The notes: generated from the letters alone by a model not told the origin. DNA of 64,000 bases from Pectinophora gossypiella (GCF_024362695.1 NC_065425.1:1989001-2053000); one strand, 5' to 3'; positions 1 to 10,801 are shown, numbered from the stretch's first letter. Numbers and translations are program-made.

Positions 1-24
1 GTAAAGTTGTAATACTTTTTTATG

Positions 25-310
25 TCATTACCAGCCCAATAACGTCCCCACTGCTGGGGCACGGGCCTTCCCTATGGATGGATAGGGAGATCGGGCCTTA
101 AACCACCACGCGGGCCCAGTGCGGATTGGTGGTTATTAACGACTGCCAATGCAGCCGGGACCAACGGCTTAACGTGCCTTCCGAGAGAGGAGCTCGAGAT
201 GAAAACTTTTTTTTTGTGTTCACCCATCCTATAACCGGCTTTTGCGAAAGTTGCTTTACTTCAACAATCGCAGGCCGAGCGCGTTTACCGCTGCGCCACT
301 GAGTTCCTCT
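25..310 (-). repeat. S1 SINE (tRNA/5S-like head), nearly full length
   Basis: Read on the minus strand it begins with a tRNA-like A box, followed by a segment like the 5S rRNA internal promoter (gttaag...ggatgggtgacc), an A-run, the shared core ccgtgc...ccggctgcattag, and a tail ending near ccccagcagtggggacg. Here the core boundary is damaged (gagagagg replaces the usual cttcgg stretch). Eight more copies occur in the window. It is a pol III type retroposon with no protein product. Confidence 0.8.
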
Positions 311-439
311 TCCCTCGGATCCTATCCTATTTTATGTATAAATAAATAATTCGTAGTATTATTCGATATTGTTTTTTTACCTTTAATGGGTTTGCACTTG
401 GCCCCAGACTTGCCCGCACATTATTATTGTTACTTTCAT

Positions 440-501
440 TTTGATACTTTTGCGACGGAAAATTCCACTTGATATTAACTCAGAATCATGGTCTGAATCC
501 A
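440..501. repeat. H repeat fragment
   Basis: It contains the motif cttgatattaactcagaat, whose reverse complement also occurs near 15.4 kb and 22.6 kb. It looks like an arm of a miniature inverted-repeat element; only one arm is present. Confidence 0.5.
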
Positions 502-640
502 CCAGTCGGAGACTTCTCCTGCAGAGTATGTGGTAGAGTTTGCCGCTCTAGGATTGGCTTGCACAGCCAGGAAAGAAAGTTTCTTCGAGGCAATGACGTC
601 ATAAATCGTCTGAAACAGACGTAGAAGGCCAATGAATGAC
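502..640 (+). pseudogene. LINE ORF2 C-terminal zinc-finger remnant
   Basis: One frame reads a CxxC-type finger (SCRVCGRVCRSRIGLHSQER), resembling the cysteine/histidine finger often found at the end of non-LTR retrotransposon ORF2 proteins. The second histidine is replaced (HSQER), and no long frame supports it. I read it as a dead LINE fragment, not a host zinc-finger gene. Confidence 0.4.
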
Positions 641-1033
641 TTGTATATTATTTATTATAACGCATAGGAGATTATACACAAACTCTCTCCATCTTGTAAT
701 CAATCGCGCCATACTTTCGCTTTCTTGACTAGTTTCATCGGAAATCGATGATTAAGATTCGGTTTCTGTAAATTAATTAATTAATTTTTTAGGTTAATCA
801 TCTCTTTTTCTAGTTGCTTGGGAAAAAAGGCCAGTCCGATAATTATCTAGTCGAGTTAAGGCAGTAACAGATCAAGGTCGTAGAATGCGTCGTGCGTGTA
901 GAAAGCTATAGAGCAACACGGAACAAATTACAATACTTAAATATGTAATTTTTATAAACTAGTACTAATGCTTGAACCAATTAGTGAAGCGCACAACTTT
1001 TGATATGAACATGCATTATTTAGAATTTGGAAT
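641..1033. other. AT-rich interval, nothing recognised
   Basis: No reading frame, promoter motif or copy of a repeat seen elsewhere in the window was found. Confidence 0.5.
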
Positions 1034-1410
1034 AGGGTAGTTTTCAACTACTCAAATCAGTTACTTTTTACTAAACGACAAAACACGAAATTACTATGGA
1101 AAAGCAACATTCAACGTCATAGAAAACGAGAGAAAATGTCAATCACTCAATCAATCAATCAATAATATACACAACGACAGCACGACATAAAAAAATAAAA
1201 AATGAATAAAAAAATAAATATAAGTAAAAATGTCGCACTTATTATTAAATATTTCTTTATTTTAATTTAAAATAAATTTATAAATTTTAATTTATTTATG
1301 AATTGTAATTTTAATTTATTTTAAAATATTTTTTGGTCACCTTTGGATCTGTCTTTATTTAGTAATCTTAATTTTATAATTTATCTTTCACGTAGGAAAC
1401 TACTCAAAGG
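1034..1410. repeat. M4 element interrupted by a LINE-F tail
   Basis: The left part (tagttttcaactactcaaat, then cgtcaaaacacgaaattac-like sequence) and the right part (gatctgtctttatttagtaa) match the M4 family at 14.8, 18.0, 54.1 and 57.1 kb. Between them, 1138-1200 carries a (tcaa)n run and a cacaacgac stretch typical of the LINE-F 3' tail at 6.6 kb. This suggests insertion of a short LINE tail into an older M4 copy. Confidence 0.5.
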
Positions 1411-1449
1411 TTAAATTTTAAAGCATACATAAACAGTTTATAATTGTAC

Positions 1450-1724
1450 ATCCCAATCCTGGGCACAGGCTTCTCTTCCACGCTGCTCTGGTGCGGGTTG
1501 GTTGAGACATTTGGGCTAGTAGCCCGGGACCAACGTTTTAACATGCCCTCCGCAGCACGGAATCATATTACTTTTTCGGACAACCAGATGATTCCGCCTG
1601 CAAAGTGCTAGCCAGACAAAGAACAGTCTCAGAAACAGATTTTCAATAGTCTCCCCATTGGGAATCGAACCTGCACCGCCAGATCGTGAGCTCAATGGTC
1701 TAACCACTAGACCATGGAGGCTCT
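1450..1724 (-). repeat. S2 SINE, full head
   Basis: The minus strand begins with the tRNA-like head (A box tggtctagtggttag, B box ggttcgattccc, here partly decayed), then the shared core and the gtgcccag tail. Several substitutions and a shortened tail mark it as an old copy. Confidence 0.75.
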
Positions 1725-2047
1725 TTAAAACATAATAAAATTTAAAAGATAAATATCTTCGAACCGTAACTCTTTCCTTCTTTTTTCTTGACGGTTACCT
1801 ATAATCTATTCGACGTGACTTTGCAGAAGCGTCGTGCACGTTCTCAAATTATAGTTGCGTCCAAATCTACCACATAACAAGGTTATCTCAATTTCGCTTA
1901 CAATCTGACTGAAAAACAAAAACGTCTTCTTTCTTCAACTTTCTTAACGAAACAACTTTCACTATCCGTCTCTACATGTTAATAGTAAACATTTATTAAC
2001 GCGTTTTGCGTCGTAAACTATCAAATTAGTTAATAAATTAAATTTAA
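1725..2047. other. Unassigned AT-rich interval
   Basis: No reading frame or repeat relationship was found in this stretch. Confidence 0.5.
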
Positions 2048-2331
2048 AGCTTCTTGAGTCATCATCATCATCAGCCCATTAACGTCCCCACTGCTGGGGC
2101 ACGGGCCTCCCCTATGGATGGATAGGGAAATCGGCCCAGTGCGGATTGGTGGTTATTAACGACTGCCAATGCAGCCGGGACCAACGGCTTAACGTGCCTT
2201 CCGAGAGAGGAGCTCGAGATGAAAACTTTTTTTTTGGTCACCCATCCTATAACCGGCCTTTGCGAAAGTTGCTTAACTTCAACAATGGCAGACCGAGCGC
2301 ATTTACCGCTGCGCCACCGAGCTTCTTGAGT
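2048..2331 (-). repeat. S1 SINE with 12-bp target duplication
   Basis: The SINE is flanked by agcttcttgagt at 2048-2059 and 2320-2331, a clean retroposition signature. The tail side carries a (tca)n run. A segment of the middle (the gccttaaaccaccacgcg part of other copies) is deleted. Confidence 0.85.
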
Positions 2332-2404
2332 AAGTACTTATAAAAAAAGTATTATTGGCTACTTGATAGTTGTAACAAAATGTCGGATATGGTAGTATAT
2401 ACAT

Positions 2405-2762
2405 TGGCCCCGATTCCTGCAGACACCTCCTAATTTTACTTTAAGTTATATCTATCATTTTCTTATCCGCTGAAAAGGAAAGGGACGGATGATTGACCGC
2501 TCTTAATTTTAGAAATAATGAGTAAATGAAAAACCCGGGCAAATTAATCTCGCTGGTATGCAACCCGTTTGACGTGCTGTCTACTTAACTCTGTCGGGTT
2601 ATTGGCTGATGTAAAATTTTTAGACGGTTGTTTTAGATTTCTGCTTAAAATTGACGTGTATTCCATAAATTTTATGTCTGTCGATCACCCGTCTCTTTCT
2701 TTTTCAACGGATAAGAAAATGACAGGTATAACTTAAAATAAAATTTTCCACCGGGGTAATCA
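2405..2762. repeat. M1 inverted-repeat element
   Basis: The left arm (ggccccgattcctgcag, aaaaggaaagggacgg) and the right arm (cccgtctctttctttttc, gataagaaaatgacagg) are reverse complements over roughly 85 bp. The interior is close to the M1 copy at 4731-5108. There is no coding capacity, so it is a miniature non-autonomous element. Confidence 0.75.
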
Positions 2763-2860
2763 GAGACTATAGAATTCCATTTGCTTCAATCCTGACACAC
2801 TTTTCTTGCTTCCTCCACATTCATCAATCGCTTCATACACGCACGCCGGTTTAGAGTAGA
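2763..2860 (-). repeat. LINE-R-associated 3' UTR fragment
   Basis: The sequence agactatagaattccattt...tcttgcttcctccacattc is repeated in either orientation near 8.3, 28.2, 40.9 and 47.9 kb. It behaves like part of a dispersed LINE or SINE 3' region. Confidence 0.5.
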
Positions 2861-3149
2861 TTGTAGTTTATTATTTAATTATAATAATTATCCAATAGTT
2901 TTACGTATTTATTTAGTCCATTATTTTATTTTTGAATATTTTATTTTAACACAAAAAGAATGGAATTTTTTATCTGTGTATTACAAGACTCGAAACACGG
3001 GCGGCCATGTTTGAGCCTCGTGTGACGGCACAAAATAAACAGAAATTATTATTTTTCTTATAGATAAAGTAAACTTAATCAGCTCTACAGTTTTTTGCCG
3101 CTACTTGAAGGAAAACTTCAACCAACTTTTTTTTAGAAACTTGGATTTT

Positions 3150-3597
3150 GTGCTTCGGGAGGCAAGTTAAGCTGTTGGTCCCGGTAACTAGTAAGATTAC
3201 ACCCACTAGCAACAGTTGACAGAGTCGTAAATCGTCAAAGTACACCCTAAGATAAAAGCATGGGTGCGGGTAAGTCCGCCTAAATTGATTACCGGGTGAG
3301 AGCCTTTAACGACTTCCATTTTGACCAGCTGACAAAGACCATCTGTGGCATTCTGCCATAAATCATCAAGGGTGAAATCTTTTCTTCCAAGCATAACCAG
3401 AAATAATGGAACAGGAGGGAGTCATATTTTGTTGTGCCAGCATTTACTCCACAAATGGCTACCAACTATTAAGCTGTTCGGACCCTAGCTTGGCGACAAT
3501 AGCCACGCTTTTCGGAAATGAAACCCTGGAGAAAATAGGAAGTATTTATAGGTATTTGTTTTTTAATGTTTGTAGGCGTAGTTTGTAGGTTCTCAAG
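3150..3597. repeat. Mixed fragments: SINE core and R5
   Basis: At 3150-3205 a decayed SINE core (gtgcttcgggaggcaagtt) reads on the plus strand. At 3288-3370 a diverged minus-strand R5 fragment is present (gggtgagagcc...cggca). The rest to 3597 is unassigned. Confidence 0.4.
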
Positions 3598-3600
3598 AAC

Positions 3601-3921
3601 TTCTTCTTCTTATCGTGTGGGTTGTGAGGTGGGTTACCAACCTCATCAACACTTTTACGGTTATTATTGAGCCGCCAAAGGCTCCTGACATGGCTCATGT
3701 AACGACTACTTACTTACATCAGTAAGTAGTAACCGGGACCAACGGCTTCACCTGCCTTCCGAAGCACGGATCATCCTACTTTCGGACAATCAGGTGATCA
3801 GCTGTAATGTCCTAACCAAACTAGGGACGACCACAAAAAAATACCTTTAATTTTTTGTGATATGTCCCCACCGGGAACCGAACCCAGGACCTCCGGATCG
3901 TGAGCCCAACGCTCAACCACA
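3601..3921 (-). repeat. S3 SINE, nearly full length
   Basis: The minus strand runs head to tail: a tRNA-like head (ttgagcgttgggctcacga), a B box in ggttcggttcccg, a gatcacctgattgtccg region, the shared core, the atcagtaagtagt segment, and the tail that reads ttcttatcgtgtgggttgtg on the plus strand. The first bases of the head are lost. Confidence 0.8.
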
Positions 3922-4431
3922 ACATGAACATTAACATTGAATATTAGTACTAACGAGCGGTTACCACAAACTTTAACGAAGGACCACCATATCGACAAAG
4001 ATAAGGAAACCTAACCGCTTATTGAAACACAATTGGACCCTCCAGATAACTATTTGAACAATAACAGTAACATCTCTATAAATTGGTCTAATAGAAAGCT
4101 TAGTGAGGTGTGGTAGGGCGAATATCAAAATGTGTCACGTTTGGTGGCGAACTTTCATTATTATTTTTTCGTGAACATTCGCCACCAAACTTGATGATAT
4201 TCACTCGATACTTAGTTCATTGTTGCCGAAAGGAAACCTTTTCGATACGTTTTTTCTTTTAACCTGTCTTTCTATTCTTTATTCTATACTATTTGAATTT
4301 AAATGTTATTTTGTTTTCAATTTTGACATCATAATTTTTTAATGAAATTCAAACTGAAAGGTTTGATTTTAGACACGTATTTGGTGACAGAAGATTTTTT
4401 AATTGTATGTTTGTTTTAGTTTTGTATATAA
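3922..4431. other. Unassigned interval with a small hairpin element
   Basis: 4119-4203 is a short imperfect palindrome: tttggtggcgaa and ttcgccaccaaa face each other, within gaatatca/tgatattc ends. It could be a tiny MITE. Nothing else is recognised. Confidence 0.4.
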
Positions 4432-4730
4432 TGTTGATCAGAATAATAATGGGTGGAAGATGTAATTGAGCCTGGGTGTAAGAAAAACAATCATCATTTA
4501 CACCCAAAACCAAAGATAAAAGATTATGTCTGTTATCCATGAAATTAGAAGGTTAAGCGAAGGAAAAACTGTACAGCGCCATCTATATTGTTTTTGAGGA
4601 ACGTAGCTGGGAAAGTCTCTCATTGGGATAAAGTCGTAAGCTTATGTCAAGTTATGTAACATTAGGAAAACGGTCGTTGGTGTGTCGGAATATTCTGTTA
4701 TATACATTGTTTTAAGTTTACGCGGTTATT
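4432..4730. repeat. X repeat, left copy of a direct duplication
   Basis: This ~299-bp segment is repeated with about 95% identity at 5109-5411. Its right end (4703-4730) is the first 28 bp of an FB12 element, cut off abruptly where M1 begins. Diverged X pieces occur at 36.9 and 37.5 kb on either strand. Confidence 0.75.
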
Positions 4731-5108
4731 GGCCCCGATTCCTGCAGACACCGCCTAATTTTATTTTAAGTTATATCCGTCATTTTCATATCCGTCGAAA
4801 AGGAAAGGGACGGATGATTCACAGCTCTTAATTTTAGGAAGAATGAGTAAATGAATGAATAACCCGGGCGAATCAAAAGGTACGTCGCTGGTATGCAATC
4901 CGTTTGACGTGCTGTCTACTTAACTGTGTCGGGTTATTGACAGATGTAAAATTTTTAGACGGTTGGTTTAGATTTGTGCTTAAAATTGACGTGTGTTCCA
5001 TAAATTTTATGCTTGTCGATTACCCGTCCCTTTCCTTTTCGGCGGATAAGAAAATGACAGATATAACTTAAAATAAAATTAGATGGTATTTACAGGAATT
5101 AGCACCAT
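4731..5108. repeat. M1 inverted-repeat element between the two X copies
   Basis: The arms (4731-4820 and the reverse complement of about 5018-5108) share ttttattttaagttatatc and aaaaggaaagggacgg. The outer ~25 bp of the arms diverge. It sits exactly between the two X copies. Confidence 0.75.
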
Positions 5109-5381
5109 TGTTGATCAGAATAATAATGGGTGGAAGATGTAATTGAGCCTGGGTGTAAGAAAAACAATTATCATTTATACCCAAAAACAAAGATAAAAGA
5201 TTATGTCTGTTATCCATGAAATTAGAAGGTTAAACGAAGGAAAACCTGTACAGCGACATACATCTATCTTGTTTTTGAGGAACGTAGCTGGGAAAGTCTC
5301 TCATTGGGATAAAGTCGTAAGCTTATGTCAAGTTATGTAACATTAGGAAAACGGTCGTTGGTGTGTCGGAATATTCTGTTA
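5109..5381. repeat. X repeat, right copy
   Basis: This is the second copy of the 4432-4730 segment. It is followed by an intact FB12 element, and X sequence resumes at 5824 after the FB12 target duplication. Confidence 0.75.
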
Positions 5382-5823
5382 CATACATTGTTTTAAGTTT
5401 ACGCGGTTATTATCATAATTAAAGCACATAATAACGGGTTCTTACCGCGTTTAAATGGGGATATGAGACTCCCGATATTTCGACACTGTTGCAAGTGCCA
5501 TGATCACGTGATGACTGATGAGATTGGAGTGGAGTAGGTAGATCCATAATTTTCTACGGGCAGACATATCTGTCTACCCTCTTTCTTTGCTGTTTGTTTA
5601 TGTCTTTGATATCGGAATGTTCGGAACCATCTGAACTCGCACGAAACTCACTACGACAAACCGCACTCACTGTGTCCTCACGTTTTTTCACCACATTAGG
5701 CCGTTTCAAGCTTTACAACACAGCAGTCATCCCGTGATCATGGCACTTGCAACAGTGTCGAAATATCAGGAGTCTCATATCCCCATTTAAACGCGGTAAG
5801 AACCCGTTATTATGTGCTTTGAT
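5382..5823. mobile_element. FB12 foldback element, longest copy
   Basis: It starts with tacattgttttaagtttac and ends with atgtgctttgat. The inverted arms (about 5415-5519 and 5724-5823) read nearly perfectly and carry gggttcttaccgcgtttaaa and cgacactgttgcaagtgcc. The flanking duplication is tattctgtta at 5372-5381 and 5824-5833; the X copy at 4691-4702 preserves the full 12-bp form tattctgttata. The interior (5520-5723) has no ORF. Confidence 0.75.
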
Positions 5824-5833
5824 TATTCTGTTA

Positions 5834-6208
5834 TAGGTTTTGTTATTCTCAAAAAAGACTCTTGCATTGTTATATTTTACAAGCGTGCGGCAGGTGAGTG
5901 ACCACCTTTACATAACTATTGGAACATTAACAATAACATCACTGTAACTGACTGTAACAATCATTTGGAACTCAGTTCGTTTTGGATAAGTTTACGCTTG
6001 GTTGTGCGCTAACGACCATTTTACCGCGCGGTCGAGTTCTAGGGCGATTCACAGATCATTAGACATGGCCAATCGAATAGTGTTTACGGAAAAATAATGT
6101 AATAATATTCTGTGGTTATTGAGTTGCTTATTATTAGATATTTTGTGTGTACTATTTATATAAGTAGGTATATAGGTTAGGTATATATATTTGTATTTGT
6201 TTTGTTTG
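5834..6208. other. Unassigned interval
   Basis: The first part is the continuation of X beyond its FB12 insertion. The rest has no frame or known repeat. Confidence 0.4.
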
Positions 6209-6490
6209 AAGCGAAGATGGGAGCCACCGGTACGGCAATGCCTGGAACCTGACAGAGGGCAGCAGTAACTGTCAGTACTACTCAGAGGCGGAGGACAGGA
6301 GTCCTAGTATGTCTTTGTAATAGACTACTCTGGGCGCCATCCCACTTGCGTCAGGCAGAGTACTGCGGGGCGGAAGGCAAGAGGGAAACCACTGCTCTAT
6401 TTTTCCCCAAAAAAGTAGCATGGAATATGCTGCACCGACAAGAGCGTGGCTCTTAAATTAGTGATAATAATAATTATAATAATAAAAAAA
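6209..6490 (+). repeat. LINE-R type 3' end
   Basis: It ends with accgacaagagcgtggctct, then taaattagtgataataataa. The same terminal motif ends the coding-derived LINE at 58.7 kb and fragments at 15.6, 32.3 and 41.0 kb. The upstream gaggcggaggacaggagtcc portion is seen only here. The simple tail implies LINE-driven retroposition. Confidence 0.6.
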
Positions 6491-6597
6491 ACCCGAATGC
6501 ACACTAAAAACAAGAACACAAACCCCACAAGAATATTATTTATTAAAATCAAGTTATGGAATAGCGGTAAAACAATATAAAATGCACTACGAAAGGT

Positions 6598-6680
6598 ATT
6601 TCAATCAATCAATCAATAATACTTTATTGCACAACGACATATACAAAGGACATAAACATAATAATATATACAATAATATT
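6598..6680 (-). repeat. LINE-F 3' tail
   Basis: A (tcaa)n run is followed by taatactttattgcacaacg. This is the reverse complement of a LINE 3' terminus with an AATAAAG-type signal and a simple-repeat tail. Confidence 0.55.
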
Positions 6681-6682
6681 AT

Positions 6683-8190
6683 ACAGGGTGGCCCAGAAGT
6701 TCAGGTTCAAAATGAAAAATTAGAAAGAGGGGCTCATTAGCTACCAGAAACACCCCCATGTATGTTCAGCAATTATTTACGGTTTAGGAGATATGACCCA
6801 TTTTGTACCTTTTTCTAGATTTTCTACCTTACTTCAGAAATAATCATTTTGTCGCTATCCCTTTTTTAAGAATTATTTTATTTTACTTCACAACTATGCC
6901 TAAGTCTGTGTACCGCTCAATCAAAGATAAATCAAAGTGAAATCAAAGAAAAAAAAGTTATCGGAAGTCAAAGTAAGAATTCGACGAAAATTGTTACTGT
7001 TGTTAAAACTTCGCCGAAGAATAATAAACACATGAGATTGTCATGGACCCTGAAAGTATTTCTAAAATCTGCTCGATTTAATAGGCTTTTAGAAAAATTA
7101 ATAAAAAGTACCCTTAATACGGGCAAAAAACTAAGTAATTAGCCCTCAAAGATTGCAAGACAGACAGATTTGAAGGAAAATTTGACATTCTCATACAATG
7201 TAGCTGCTAATTTCTAACGTTGTTAAAGGTGCTCAAAGACACATTTTCAGTTAAAAGTAAATAAAAATCGCTAACAGGGTAGACATAGCAACAATCCGAA
7301 GACAAAACTTGCTGTCACTTTTGGTATTCGTATTTTAATGAAGGTACATAGATTTCAAGGAAAAAGTTATCCCCAAACACTGTTGGTGATTCAGAAACAT
7401 CCAAAAAAGTTCCCTTAATTAGGGCAAAAAACTAAATAATTATCCAAGAGTATAAATATCATAGTATCCAATAGTATGAATCACCAACAGTGTTTGGGGA
7501 TAACTTTTTCCTTGAAATCTATGTACCTTCATTAAAATACGAATACCAAAAGTGACTGCAAGTTTTGTCTTCGGATTGTTGCTATGTCTACCCTGTTAGC
7601 GATTTTTATTTACTTTTAACTGAAAATGTGTCTTTGAGCACCTTTAACAACGTTAGAAATTAGCAGCTACATTGTATGAGAATGTCAAATTTTCCTTCAA
7701 ATCTGTCTGTCTTGCAATCTTTGAGGGCTAATTACTTAGTTTTTTGCCCGTATTAAGGGTACTTTTTATAAATTTTTCTAAAAGCCTATTAAATGGAGCA
7801 GATTTTAGAAATACTTTCAGGGTCCATGACAATCTCATGTGTTTATTATTCTTCGGCGAAGTTTTAACAACAGTAACAATTTTCGTCGAATTCTCACTTT
7901 GACTTCCGATAACTTTTTTTTTATCTTTGATTTCAATTTGATTTATCTTTGATTGAGCGGTACACAGACTTAGGCATAGTTGTGAATTAAAATAAAATAA
8001 TTATTAAGAAAGGGATAGCGACAAAATGATTATTTCTGAAGTAAGGTAGAAAATCTAGAAAAAGGTACAAAATGGGTCATATCTCCTAAACCGTAAATAA
8101 TTGCTGAACATACATGGGGGTGTTTCTGGTAGCTAATGAGCCCCTCTTTCTAATTTTTCATTTTGAACCTGAACTTCTGGGCCACCCTGT
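6683..8190. mobile_element. Long foldback DNA element, ~710-bp arms
   Basis: The left arm (6683-7392) and right arm (7478-8190) are reverse complements throughout, with only scattered differences, around an 85-bp loop. The termini read acagggtggcccagaag and its complement. Flanks give either a 7-bp duplication atattat (6676-6682, 8191-8197) or, if the ends are trimmed by one base, a TA duplication as in Tc1/mariner. No ORF is present. The loop holds a second short version of an arm motif (agggcaaaaaactaa). Confidence 0.85.
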
Positions 8191-8261
8191 ATATTATATT
8201 TATATTATTACACGAATACACGAATTGGTATATATATATATATAATAGGATTTACTCTGAA

Positions 8262-8400
8262 CTAGCGTGCAAGAAAGAAGCAAGAAAAGTGTGTCAGGCA
8301 GGATCCAAGCAAATGGTTTTCCAGTCTCTGCTTGCCCCGGTGCGAAATAGACGTAATATGTAAACTCACGTCTATTACGACAGTAACATCAAATCTGATC
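8262..8400 (+). repeat. LINE-R-associated 3' UTR fragment
   Basis: The sequence ggcaggatccaagcaaatgg...ctgcttgccccggtgcga is the opposite orientation of the fragments at 2.8 and 47.9 kb. Confidence 0.5.
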
Positions 8401-8806
8401 TTCGGTCCTTCGAGATTTATCAGAAAATATATTTTTTCGGTCATATGATTGGGTCAATCGCATGTTTCATCCCTTGAAATTGGAATGGTTATGTTCTTTG
8501 AACCTTTACGCGCCCGAGGCCTTTCATCCAACATCAAAGTCATGTTATCAAAATATTCAAAATTGGCTTACACAGTTAGCGCTTTTTGAACGTCAAAAAT
8601 AAAATTTCATATTATGTTACTAGCTGTAAAACTACTACCACATCGGAAGCTTAATTGATGACGGAAAAACGTGGTCAGGAAACCTCCCAGCACAGGGCCC
8701 TACTCCTACTGTGTCACTTTGGAAACATGTCTCAATAATTACATACATTATTCTGAATATAATATCAATATTGTGTCGTGTATACAAACTTACTTACTAT
8801 CCCTGT
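8401..8806. other. Unassigned interval
   Basis: No conserved frame or repeat relationship was seen. Confidence 0.45.
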
Positions 8807-9128
8807 CATCATCACCAGCATTATCCCGTTTTCACAGGGTCCGCTTACCTAACCTGAAGATTTGTCAGGTCCGGTTTTTTACAGAAGCGACTGCCTGTCT
8901 GACCTTCCATCCCGCGAAGGGAAAATCAGCCCAATACAGGGTAGGTCACATACCTCCGAAAATGCATTTCTCGGGAATGTGGGTTTCCTCAGGATGTTTT
9001 CATTCACCGCTGAGCACATGATAATCATTTATGATCCAAACATGAATACGAAAACAAATTCGACAATCATTGGTTTAGGGCTGTGCTGGATTTGAACCTG
9101 CGACCTACCAACTGGGCTACCATGGCTC
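8807..9128 (-). repeat. S4 SINE, nearly full length
   Basis: On the minus strand: a tRNA-like head (gagccatggtagcccagttg, then ggtcgcaggttcaaatccag), the cgaatttgttttcgtattc segment, ggtgaa, gaggaaacccaca, tcggaggtatgtgacc, and the gcgaccctgtgaaaacgggat tail with atgatgat. The anticodon-arm part of the head is deleted. Confidence 0.8.
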
Positions 9129-9239
9129 TATCCCACACTCCAAGTTACAATGCCAGTATTACAAGAAATTTTCTTGTAAGATAATTAATTATAACAAGAA
9201 TGTATTTATCAAAACTACACATGTAAATAACATGTTGTA

Positions 9240-9866
9240 TATGTCGCAGGGATATGATAAAAACGGGGATTTGATCAATTCCCTAAGGGATTTGATCAAA
9301 TAAATCACGGAGGATGTTAAAATAACAACACAATTTTATCCTTTCCCTAAACAAATCTAGTGAATTGAACAAATCCCTAAATTGGTTTAGTGAAATGACA
9401 AAAATAATTTTGCTTTGGTATTTTAAAGGTTTATTTGGTAATTCTTCACAAAATTTAAAAAGATTTGCTGATAAAATGAAAGACACTTCTTCTAAGAATG
9501 CCACAAATCAGCTACCATGTTTTAATAAGTGATTATTACAAATAGGCATATCATACGCAACTAAAATATTTTTTATTTTTTAAAGAAATTTTTTTTCATT
9601 ATTTAAAAAAAGATATATTGTTCTAAGTAATGGTGATTTTTTATATCAATATTTCCTTGTATTACACACACCTGATTATGTAGGTATATCTTACCAAATA
9701 ACCCTTTAAAATACCTAAGCAAAATTATTTTTGTCATTTCCTGAACTAATTTAGGGGTTTGTTCAATTCACTAGATTTGTTTAGGGAAAAGATAAAATCG
9801 TGTTGTTATTTTAACATCTTCCGTGATTTGATCAAATCCCCGTTTTTATCATATCCCTACGACATA
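9240..9866. mobile_element. Second foldback element, ~200-bp arms
   Basis: The arms (9240-about 9445 and about 9684-9866) begin with tatgtcg[c/t]agggatatga and read as reverse complements; the left arm carries a 13-bp partial duplication of ttgatcaa sequence. The ~240-bp centre is AT-rich with no convincing ORF. The target duplication is unclear, possibly just ta or at. Confidence 0.7.
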
Positions 9867-9908
9867 ATTATATACCTCTACTTTTTTTTTTGATAAACGT
9901 AATTTACA

Positions 9909-10031
9909 CGTACAGACTCTGTCGCACTAACATATTTGACATTAATTTAGTGAGACTTACAGTTCAATTTGTCAAAAAAGTTAATGTGACATGGTACCAA
10001 AGTGTATACATATTAATGCTCGTGACCGTAC
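9909..10031 (+). repeat. M3 miniature element, left end missing
   Basis: It contains the M3 body (tgtcgcacta, gttaatgtgacatggtacca) and the right terminus atgctcgtgaccgtac. The left terminus is truncated relative to the copies at 29.9 and 38.0 kb. Confidence 0.65.
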
Positions 10032-10121
10032 TTGTAACTTATAGCTTGTGAACGTGTAGACTTGTAAGGTATACGGCATTGGTAATTCAAATACACAGTG
10101 TAGTCCGTATAGTACGACTTC

Positions 10122-10345
10122 GCATTCTTCTTCTATCGTGTGGGTTATGAGGTGGAGTACCAACCCCATCACCCTGGTGTCAGGGTTACCATCGAGCAGC
10201 CAAAGGCCCCTGACATGGCTCATGTAACGACTACTTACTTACATCAGTAAGTAGTAACCGGGACCAACAGCTTAACGTAATCTTAATTTCGGACAATCAG
10301 GTGATCAGCCTGTAATGTCCTAACCTAACTGGGACTACAAAGTAT
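10122..10345 (-). repeat. S3 SINE, headless
   Basis: The tail, the catcagtaagtagtaaccgg segment and part of the core are present. Part of the shared core (gtgccttccgaagcacgg) is deleted and the tRNA-like head is absent. Confidence 0.65.
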
Positions 10346-10801
10346 TCTGGAACTTCGCATTTAACAACCGACCGTCTATAGTGACGTCAGTATAGGCATA
10401 CGTTTGGTTTTGTTACGATCAACCATGGAAGTACATCCGTTTATTGCGACCGACCGCTTTCAACGACGGAATTGGTCAAATAATTGTCCTGTTACAACGA
10501 CGTGCGTTGATATGTGCACAAATAAACCATAAGCAGGTAACCTCGTCCCGCGCAACCCTACATACCATATTCTATTTTAGTTTCTGACCGCACTGAACCC
10601 TTCAGACGGTCCAAAATATTCGAATATTTAGGTCACATTTCTATGATAACATCCCTTTTAGGTTACATTCCTGTGTTTACTTACATTCCATTTTGGACAT
10701 GATGCCATCGGAACCACAAATATTAAACCAACGGGTATGTTATTAAGATAATGATGGAGTAACACAAATTCAAAATTATTGCTGAAATAGCCATGTGAAG
10801 T
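10346..10801. other. Unassigned interval
   Basis: No supported frame or repeat was found. Confidence 0.45.

Noticed and set aside
5510..5530. Hammerhead ribozyme core (ctgatgag) in FB12, with cgaaac or cgaaa downstream
   Set aside because: Expected if FB12 were Penelope-like, but no stem II can be drawn between ctgatga and gaaa, the spacing is about 120-200 bases, and the short copy at 59.6 kb lacks the second motif.
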